Of a DNA stretch of 17,963 nt, positions 8,140 to 13,394 are shown piece after piece (the stretch's first letter is position 1; every line of letters starts with the position of its first letter). Location: NCBI GenBank assembly GCA_041658345.1, contig JBBAAK010000015.1, positions 1 through 17,963 on the forward strand, read 5' to 3'. Both the position numbers and the translations under genes were made by a program. The notes beneath the pieces were generated by a model. The model was not told where the DNA came from. It did not search any database and saw only the letters and a list, made by a program, of their open reading frames with translations. The stretch comes from JBAZYV01 sp041658345 (lineage in GTDB: Bacteria; Patescibacteriota; Gracilibacteria; UBA1369; 2-02-FULL-48-14).

Positions 8140-8230
8140 GGAGAGATGGCTGAGCGGTCGAAAGCGGCGGTCTTGAAAACCGTTAGGGAGCCTGTCTTCC
8201 TCGGGGGTTCGAATCCCTCTCTCTCCGCCA
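8140..8230 (+). tRNA. tRNA-Ser(UGA)
   Basis: Class II tRNA. Acceptor stem GGAGAGA (8140-8146) pairs with TCTCTCC (8220-8226). The anticodon stem-loop GCGGT-CTTGAAA-ACCGT gives anticodon UGA, reading UCA and related codons. The variable arm is long (GGGAG/CTTCC). The T-loop is TTCGAAT (8208-8214), discriminator G, and CCA is encoded (8228-8230). The 5' 15 nt and the 3' 22 nt before the discriminator are identical to tRNA-Ser(GCU) at 2728. The stop codon of the convergent gene starts at the next base, 8231. Confidence 0.95.
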
Positions 8231-8857
8231 TTAAGATTCAAGTGTTAAGTTGACCCTTAGCACGCGACGGGAACCAAGACGACGGCTGTGACCGATAGCA
8301 CCGTACCCAGACGGGCTAACCTTCCCATTGCGCCAGCCGGCACACTTAGCGACCTGAGGATTTTCTCCACTTTCAACCCATATCCGCTTATCTTTCTCAA
8401 ACTGCCCTTTATTCTTGCGTTCGTATTCCTCTAATGTGATTAGTCCGCGATCTGCAACTTCCCTTGCATTGGTCCTAGATTGTTTATAACTAAGATCTAA
8501 CGTTTCTTCAGCAGGTTCGGCACAACCATCCCCAAGAACGAGTTGACCTTCTTCATTGATCCAGTACGGTTCTACGTCCTGTAAAGAATCAGCTCCTTCT
8601 AACATTTGGCTCACCTTTGGAATAGCTTTGATTACTTCCTCCCAAGAAAGGACTTTTCCTTTATATGTACGGTCCGCATCACTAAGTGCTTCGTATTTTA
8701 TTCGTAAAGAAGCAAGACGGGGGTCTTCAGCGGTTATTTCAGCTTGTCCTTCGCTTTTACCAACGCCTGACGCTGACTCTGCTTTAGCGTTCACGGACGC
8801 TGTAAGTGCTAACACTTCTGCAGTCCCTTGACATTGCTCACCATCGTCAGGACTCAC
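8231..8857 (-). CDS. DUF4256-like protein of unknown function
   Basis: About 208 residues from GTG 8857. The start is uncertain: the frame stays open to 8914 with no ATG, and no Shine-Dalgarno is present. A hydrophilic Ala/Glu-rich N-terminus (~50 residues) precedes a ~150-residue domain with the layout I associate with DUF4256. It has a SWEEVIKAIP helix, an acidic EPYWINEEGQLVLGDGCAEP segment, LSYKQSRTNAREVADRGLITLEEYERKNKG, RIWVESGENPQVAKCAGWRNGK, and a terminal YGAIGHSRRLGSRRVLRV, which parallels the family ending NGA.SYY..RGFRG.LRV. Function of the family is unknown. No signal peptide, so probably cytoplasmic. Its stop codon abuts the CCA end of the convergent tRNA. The domain call is from memory and only moderate. 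Confidence 0.6.
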   Translation of the reverse strand: MSPDDGEQCQGTAEVLALTASVNAKAESASGVGKSEGQAEITAEDPRLASLRIKYEALSDADRTYKGKVLSWEEVIKAIPKVSQMLEGADSLQDVEPYWINEEGQLVLGDGCAEPAEETLDLSYKQSRTNAREVADRGLITLEEYERKNKGQFEKDKRIWVESGENPQVAKCAGWRNGKVSPSGYGAIGHSRRLGSRRVLRVNLTLES

Positions 8858-8927
8858 GGGTAAATTTGTCGTTAAATCTATGCTAGTTGTTACTTTTTTA
8901 TCCGTATTTTTAGGTTAAATCACCTTA

Positions 8928-8955
8928 ATTATAACACATGCTTTGGACTATGCAA
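8928..8955 (-). promoter_or_regulatory. Promoter of the DUF4256-like gene
   Basis: Minus strand: TTGCAT (8950-8955), a 16-nt spacer and a perfect TATAAT (8928-8933). It gives a ~64-nt A-rich leader to GTG 8857. It lies in the 113-bp gap after the neighbouring minus-strand gene. Confidence 0.55.
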
Positions 8956-8970
8956 GCGAAGGCTTATTGT

Positions 8971-10044
8971 TTAATATTGTGCATCTGGACACTTTTTGCT
9001 CAAATCCCGCAGGGCGTTTAAAAGTGCTCCCAAGGCTATTATTTTGCTCGTTTTGTCGCCCCGTGCCATTTGATCTTCAAGCCCTTTCACGTGTGTTGCC
9101 AAGCCCGAGAGCTGAGAAGCAAACTCAAGCTCAGGGAGGTCTTCTATAGCCATGGCCAAGTCTTGAAAACGTATGGTAAGGACATTTTTTCCATGGATTG
9201 ATTCTCTGATTTTTAACAGTGCCCCAATATATTCTAGGTCTTGAGGTCTAAGTCCCAGGGTATTTGCCTCCTCAAGCCTTGCTTTAGCTTTATTAGCACT
9301 CTCAAGGCTTGCTTGTGCTCTGGTCTCTGCCTCCGCGATCCTTTGCGCCACCATTGGCTCTAAATCAATAGCTTCTGGTTTATAGCCTTTCGCCTCAAAA
9401 AAGCCACGTAATATTGCCTCTAAAAGTTTTGTCCTCTCTTCGCCAGATAGTCCGGAATATGACGGTATTCTGCTTTTTATATCGCCTCTATCATGTCTTC
9501 TTTCAATCATTGCTAAATAGCCACTTGGCGTGCCAGTGATAACTTCCACTTCTGCCTTCCTTTCATTCGCTACGCTTAATTCCCTTAAAAATCGTACGAA
9601 ATCGACTGCGGTTTGACCTGTTATTGGTTTAAAATAAAAGTGTTCTGTGCCTTCATCATCTGATTTTGGCAAAACAAAGCAAACTGTAATAGGCGTGTCT
9701 GGTTTTGTAGCGGTTGCTAGCGTAAAACATCGCTCTCGCCTTGCGTCGTAAGAAGATCGGAATGTTTGTAGCCCTTCTGGTGGTTGCGCTGGTGGGGCAA
9801 AGTTTAGAGCTAAATTAATGGCATCAACTGCGTCTTCTCTTAGACGTTGCAAAAGCCTCTCTAAATCCGGCAATTGCCCTAACCGTAAATTTATATTTAT
9901 TGGTGCTTCTCCTACTACCATTGCTGTTTTATCTTCATCCTGGTCTACAGATACCTCTTCAGCCGATCTTTGTTGAATAAAAAGGCGTCTTAAGTCACTG
10001 ACGTGCCCATCTAAATGATCCAATGCCTCATCTGATTTTCCCAT
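8971..10044 (-). CDS. Hypothetical coiled-coil protein, 357 residues
   Basis: I do not recognise a family. Start ATG 10044, with a good promoter upstream. No signal peptide or membrane segment, so probably cytoplasmic. The N-terminal ~80 residues are acidic and helical (DLERLLQRLREDAVDAINLAL). The middle part (~90-185) is a mixed alpha/beta region with beta-strand-like ITVCFVLPKSDD, EHFYFKPITG and KAEVEVITGTPSGYLAMIERR. The C-terminal half is helical, with an Ala/Glu coiled coil at ~235-265 (AQRIAEAETRAQASLESANK). It ends KKCPDAQY. Base use looks like that of its neighbours. It sits between the DUF4256-like gene and the lipoprotein gene, same strand, with separate promoters, so a shared operon is not evident. 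Confidence 0.75.
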   Translation of the reverse strand: MGKSDEALDHLDGHVSDLRRLFIQQRSAEEVSVDQDEDKTAMVVGEAPININLRLGQLPDLERLLQRLREDAVDAINLALNFAPPAQPPEGLQTFRSSYDARRERCFTLATATKPDTPITVCFVLPKSDDEGTEHFYFKPITGQTAVDFVRFLRELSVANERKAEVEVITGTPSGYLAMIERRHDRGDIKSRIPSYSGLSGEERTKLLEAILRGFFEAKGYKPEAIDLEPMVAQRIAEAETRAQASLESANKAKARLEEANTLGLRPQDLEYIGALLKIRESIHGKNVLTIRFQDLAMAIEDLPELEFASQLSGLATHVKGLEDQMARGDKTSKIIALGALLNALRDLSKKCPDAQY

Positions 10045-10071
10045 CTTAATCTTATATTTAATAAAGATGGA

Positions 10072-10099
10072 ATTTTAGCCTATATCGGGTAAAAGTCAA
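10072..10099 (-). promoter_or_regulatory. Promoter of the 357-residue coiled-coil gene
   Basis: Minus strand: TTGACT (10094-10099), a 16-nt spacer and TAAAAT (10072-10077), the best match to a sigma70 consensus in the window. The leader of ~30 nt before ATG 10044 is A/T-rich and lacks a Shine-Dalgarno. Confidence 0.6.
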
Positions 10100-10122
10100 T
10101 GTTTTGGAGATGTGTCAATGGC

Positions 10123-10845
10123 TTACAGGTCGGCCATCTCATCAAAATCGCTAAGTTCGGAGGTCTTGTAAGTGCCAAGATATGTGGCAGTGGCGTCCGT
10201 TGTGTGGCTCCATTTGCCATCGAGTGTTCCTGAGAAACTTTGCTTATAAACGGACCCGAGTTCCGGGACTATATCAAATCCATATTTTGTCCCATCTCCT
10301 TCTTTTGCATACTTACTCAATCCTCCAAATAACATATAATCGATTGTGGAATCCGTGTAAGAAACGGGCTGTGCCATGCCACAATTAAGAGTGATTTCCG
10401 TCGGCGAGTTTAAATAATCAATTTTTTCGATATAAAGTGTATATCTTGTGATGTTTCCATCTTTCCCCGTACCAACCGTTGCCATAGCCGTGGCCCATTC
10501 GTCTTGGTTCTCCGGTGAAGTCCTTTCACTTGGCAGAGTAATTGTGCATCCGGAGCCAATGTATTCGTAATTTGTAACATAAACATAGCCTTCTTGGGCA
10601 ACTATATCGTGACCTATTACTCCTCCATTATCATCAAAAACAAAATCAAATTCAGCAACGCCGGACCCTTTGGACGGAAATTTCATAGTTCCGCTACCTG
10701 TGTCCACTGCATTCAAATCTGTTTCCCAGCCAAGATTAAGTGTTACGTGAATCTTGTGATAAAGCTTTTCCGGCATGCTACACCCGGAAAGAACTACTGC
10801 TAAGATTAGCGCTAATGCAAATGGAAAATTGATTTTGGATTTCAT
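10123..10845 (-). CDS. Predicted lipoprotein of unknown function
   Basis: About 240 residues from ATG 10845 (MKSK). A longer reading from 10896 adds 17 residues before the signal peptide and is unlikely. The signal peptide is classic: MKSK, a hydrophobic core (FALALILAVV) and a lipobox LSGC, with Cys at residue 22. This predicts lipid modification and anchoring on the outer face of the cytoplasmic membrane. The mature part is beta-rich, with Gly/Ser/Thr and aromatic residues (YVYVTNYEYIGSG, ITRYTLYIEKIDYL, YKQSFSGTLDGKW). I do not recognise the family. It is divergent from the cation-efflux gene across a 36-bp gap, so the two promoters must overlap. The lipoprotein call is good; function unknown. 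Confidence 0.85.
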   Translation of the reverse strand: MKSKINFPFALALILAVVLSGCSMPEKLYHKIHVTLNLGWETDLNAVDTGSGTMKFPSKGSGVAEFDFVFDDNGGVIGHDIVAQEGYVYVTNYEYIGSGCTITLPSERTSPENQDEWATAMATVGTGKDGNITRYTLYIEKIDYLNSPTEITLNCGMAQPVSYTDSTIDYMLFGGLSKYAKEGDGTKYGFDIVPELGSVYKQSFSGTLDGKWSHTTDATATYLGTYKTSELSDFDEMADL

Positions 10846-10869
10846 AGTTTTAATTTGTACTTGAATAGG

Positions 10870-10875
10870 TATAAT
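10870..10875 (+). promoter_or_regulatory. -10 box of the cation-efflux gene; candidate leaderless start
   Basis: A perfect TATAAT ends 6 nt before ATG 10882, which places transcription start at or next to the start codon. No good -35 lies at standard spacing. The box is followed by the 10-bp palindrome GCATGCATGC, which contains the start codon. Confidence 0.45.
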
Positions 10876-10881
10876 GCATGC

Positions 10882-12252
10882 ATGCTTAAAAATCAAAAGG
10901 AATCTGTTGCGTTGAGTTCTGTGCTTGCCGGATTTGTGCTTACTTTTGGCAAGGCAATAGTCGGGCTACTTACGGGGAGTATTGGAATCCTTTCCGAGGC
11001 TCTACATTCACTACTCGATTTGGTTGCGGCGATAATGACGTATTTTGCAGTTAAGATAGGCGATATGCCTGCCGATGAATCACATCCTTATGGCCACGGG
11101 AAGGTGGAGAGTGTTTCTGCCTTAATCGAAACCGGCCTGTTATTTTTGACCAGTTTTTGGATTATTTACGAGGCTGTAAAAAGATTGGCTGTGGGTGGCT
11201 CGCACGTGGAGGCCACTTGGTATGCCTTTGTGATTGTGATTACTTCCATTGTGATTGACGTAAGCCGGTCCAGGGCGCTTTACAAGGTTGCAAAGGCAAC
11301 AAATAGCCAGGCACTTGAGGCGGATGCGCTACATTTTAGTTCGGATATTTGGAGTAGTGCTGTGGTTTTACTCGGATTGTTTTTGGTGAGATTTTTTGGG
11401 ATTCCAGGCGCAGATGCGGTTGCTGCGATTGTAGTAGCTTTCTTTGTGGCTTTTGCAGGTTATAGGCTGGGCAAAAGGACCATTGACGTTTTGATTGATT
11501 CCGCCCCAAGCGGAATGGTTGCTGAGATTAGCTCAATTGCAGAAAAAGTGGCCGGAGTTGTGCGCGTAGAAAGAGTTAGGGCGCGCCCGATGGGACCTAC
11601 CGTTTTTATCGATTTAATTGTTTGCGTGAATAGAAAATTTTCTACAATCCAAGTCCAAGAAATCACGAATGAGCTCGAGAAAAAAATCAAAAAAGCGATT
11701 CCGGAGGCGGATCTTGTAGTGCATAGCAAATCCGTCCAACTTGATAGCGAAACAATTATCGAATCGGTGCAGGCGCTTGCTTTAAAGGCCGGACTTAGTG
11801 TGCACGACGTGGTTGTGGACAAGATGGATGGCAATAAATTTATCAGTTACGATCTTGAGGTGCCGGCGGATTATAATGTTTTGGAGGCGCACAAGGCTTC
11901 GGAAAAATTGGAAAGTGATTTAATGCGTGAATTTGGTGCGAATGTTATGATTAATACGCACATTGAGCCGTTTAAAACTGATGCCGTTTTGAGCGCAAAA
12001 GTCACAGATGATCAAATTTTGGAGGTTAAAAATGCGATTAAGGCGGTGGACACAGAGATGCGGGACCTTAAAAACGTGCATGATATTTTGGTGCGCAAGA
12101 TTGAGGATGGGCTTTTTGTTTCTTTTCATTGCGATGCGAATAAAAATGCTTCAATTGAAAAAGTGCATTACTCAACCAGCCGTTTTGAATATTTGATCAG
12201 ACAGCGTGTGCCCGGCATAAAACGCGTGGTGATACATGTGGAACCCGCTTAA
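10882..12252 (+). CDS. Cation diffusion facilitator (zinc-type efflux) with three C-terminal domains
   Basis: 456 residues from ATG 10882; a TTG at 10855 is an unlikely start because it lies upstream of the -10 box. The N-terminal ~200 residues form the six-helix CDF transporter. TM2 carries HSLLD (His42, Asp46) and TM5 carries HFSSD (His151, Asp155). This HxxxD/HxxxD tetrahedral site is typical of Zn2+-transporting members. The cytoplasmic loop motif HPYGHGKVE is also present. The family exports divalent cations using the proton gradient and works as a dimer in the cytoplasmic membrane. Usual length is ~300; here about 250 residues follow the membrane part and appear to form three ferredoxin-like ZT_dimer domains. 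The second and third end in the same INTHIEP / VIHVEP pattern. The alpha/beta hydrolase gene follows 13 nt downstream. Confidence 0.93.
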   Translation: MLKNQKESVALSSVLAGFVLTFGKAIVGLLTGSIGILSEALHSLLDLVAAIMTYFAVKIGDMPADESHPYGHGKVESVSALIETGLLFLTSFWIIYEAVKRLAVGGSHVEATWYAFVIVITSIVIDVSRSRALYKVAKATNSQALEADALHFSSDIWSSAVVLLGLFLVRFFGIPGADAVAAIVVAFFVAFAGYRLGKRTIDVLIDSAPSGMVAEISSIAEKVAGVVRVERVRARPMGPTVFIDLIVCVNRKFSTIQVQEITNELEKKIKKAIPEADLVVHSKSVQLDSETIIESVQALALKAGLSVHDVVVDKMDGNKFISYDLEVPADYNVLEAHKASEKLESDLMREFGANVMINTHIEPFKTDAVLSAKVTDDQILEVKNAIKAVDTEMRDLKNVHDILVRKIEDGLFVSFHCDANKNASIEKVHYSTSRFEYLIRQRVPGIKRVVIHVEPA

Positions 12253-12265
12253 TTGTGCGACTTCT

Positions 12266-12973
12266 ATGAAAACAATTCTTTTTTTACATGGATGGGGAGG
12301 CAAAGGCGATGCCGGAAATTGGCAAAATGTTTTAGCGGGTAAATTGGCGGGCTTGGGGTATAGGGTGATTTATCCTGATTTGCCGAATGCAAATAATCCA
12401 AGGTTGGAAGAGTGGGTAGAGGCGTTGGAAGAGGCTTTGGAGGGGGCGGGCGATGGGGCTGTGGCGGGCGATGGACGTGCTTTGGATTTGAGCGAACTTA
12501 CTGTGGCAACTCACAGTTTGGGTGGGGTGCTTTGGTTGCATTATGTAAGTAGACACTTGCAAAAATCCAGTAGGCAAAATGGCTTGCTTAAGCCAAAAAT
12601 TGAGGCAAAATCTGTGCACGTGCACACTTTACAAGATGGCCTGCCCGGGCAGAGCTGGCCAAGGAATTTTTTAGTTGCGCCACCTTTAACAGATTGCGGA
12701 ATAAAAAAAATTAGCGATTTTTTCCCGTTGCCGGAATTTGGGGAAGCCGGCTTAAATGGCGCGGGCTTGGCAGGTTGCGTTTGCCCCGGCGGTATAAATA
12801 CAAGTTATCTACTCGTCCATTCCGATAACGACCCATACATTCCTCTTGAAGATTTTGAGGAGTTTGCCGTGCGATTTGGCATGCCTACTCATGTGATTAA
12901 AAACGCCGGACACATAAATGTAAAATCCGGGTATGGGGATTGGGACTGGATGGAAAAAGAACTCGCGAGTTGA
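12266..12973 (+). CDS. RBBP9/YdeN-type alpha/beta serine hydrolase with inserted segments
   Basis: About 235 residues from ATG 12266 (MKTILFLHGWGG), the usual N-terminus of the family; an earlier GTG at 12236 overlaps the transporter gene. Family members are ~180-190 residues. Visible parts: the oxyanion strand FLHGWGG, PDLPNANNPRLEEW, nucleophile elbow THSLGG (Ser84), SDNDPYIP (Asp187/Asp189) and AGHIN (His216). The extra length comes from loops. One is an AGDGAVAGDGRA stretch from an 18-bp duplication (~12445-12474). Another, between RHL and NFLVAPP, carries palindromic element copy 2. A third is Gly-rich before INTSYLLVHS. The catalytic triad is intact, so the enzyme is probably active as an esterase-like hydrolase; substrate unknown. 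It probably shares a transcript with the upstream CDF gene. Stop TGA. Confidence 0.88.
   Translation: MKTILFLHGWGGKGDAGNWQNVLAGKLAGLGYRVIYPDLPNANNPRLEEWVEALEEALEGAGDGAVAGDGRALDLSELTVATHSLGGVLWLHYVSRHLQKSSRQNGLLKPKIEAKSVHVHTLQDGLPGQSWPRNFLVAPPLTDCGIKKISDFFPLPEFGEAGLNGAGLAGCVCPGGINTSYLLVHSDNDPYIPLEDFEEFAVRFGMPTHVIKNAGHINVKSGYGDWDWMEKELAS
12574..12631 (+). repeat. In-frame palindromic element, copy 2 (RPE-like)
   Basis: A gapless partner of 161-218, with a 23-bp identical core at 12609-12631. The hairpin stem GGCTT/AAGCC is kept while the 4-nt loop is GCTT instead of AGGC. It is read in the same frame as NGLLKPKIEAKSVHVHTL. It lies in a loop insertion of the hydrolase, between RHL and NFLVAPP. 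In this copy a further 12-bp palindrome, CTGCCCGGGCAG (12641-12652), flanked by TGGCC/GGCCA (12637-12661), follows and may belong to the inserted segment. Confidence 0.75.
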
Positions 12974-12999
12974 AGGGAGGCGTGGCGAGGACTTTGTTT

Positions 13000-13260
13000 T
13001 TATTTCTGTTTGATTGGGAAGACTTCCCAAAGCCCGGTTCTTCTTCGTGGCTCGCGTGGAAAAAGGCCGTGTGTTCTTCGTGGGGTCTCTTGTCGCATAT
13101 CTGCGCTCCCCGCGCTCCCCTCCCTCTGCGCCCTTACAATAGCTACTTGTGCTTGTGTTTTTGCAATCTGAGCGTCTAGTTTTGCTTCGTGTTGTTCTGC
13201 TGGAGTCATTTCTGATATAGGCTTAATTCTGACATCTTGTTCTACTTCTGATTCGGGCAT
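13000..13260 (-). CDS. Small charged hypothetical protein, 86 residues
   Basis: I do not recognise it. Start ATG 13260, with a good promoter just upstream and an A/T-rich leader like those of neighbouring genes. The N-terminal 50 residues look like a real helical, coiled-coil-forming protein (ISEMTPAEQHEAKLDAQIAK, then TQAQVAIVRAQRE). The C-terminal third is Arg-rich and encoded by GC-rich sequence unlike the rest. A 17-bp inverted repeat TTGGGAAG-A-CTTCCCAA (13014-13030) lies within its last codons. It is convergent with the hydrolase gene and divergent from the 777-residue gene, with which it shares the promoter region. No signal peptide. The C-terminal part could be out of frame with an ancestral form. 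Confidence 0.5.
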   Translation of the reverse strand: MPESEVEQDVRIKPISEMTPAEQHEAKLDAQIAKTQAQVAIVRAQREGSAGSADMRQETPRRTHGLFPREPRRRTGLWEVFPIKQK

Positions 13261-13293
13261 ATATTTGTTTGGTAAAAAGCGAAATTAGTTTGA

Positions 13294-13323
13294 ATTCTAC
13301 CATAAATTATTTATCAAAGTAAA
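13294..13323 (-). promoter_or_regulatory. Promoter of the small charged protein gene
   Basis: Minus strand: TTTACT (13318-13323), an 18-nt spacer and TAGAAT (13294-13299). It gives a leader of ~27 nt before ATG 13260 and is back-to-back with the promoter at 13342-13370. Confidence 0.4.
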
Positions 13324-13340
13324 TGTTGACCGGGCTAGGG

Positions 13341-13376
13341 CTTCCAATCCTCCTCTAAACGTGGTAGAATTGGAAG
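13341..13376 (+). promoter_or_regulatory. Promoter with overlapping dyad upstream of the 777-residue gene
   Basis: TTCCAA (13342-13347), a 17-nt spacer and TAGAAT (13365-13370). An 8-bp inverted repeat CTTCCAAT (13341-13348) / ATTGGAAG (13369-13376) overlaps both boxes, an arrangement expected of an operator. The leader to ATG 13395 is AAAAATAAATACAT, with no Shine-Dalgarno. Confidence 0.5.
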
Positions 13377-13394
13377 ATTTAAAAATAAATACAT

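Noticed and set aside
12960..12971. 12-bp palindrome AACTCGCGAGTT at the end of the hydrolase gene
   Set aside because: It includes the last codons, is not repeated in the window and has no T-tract; it is probably chance.
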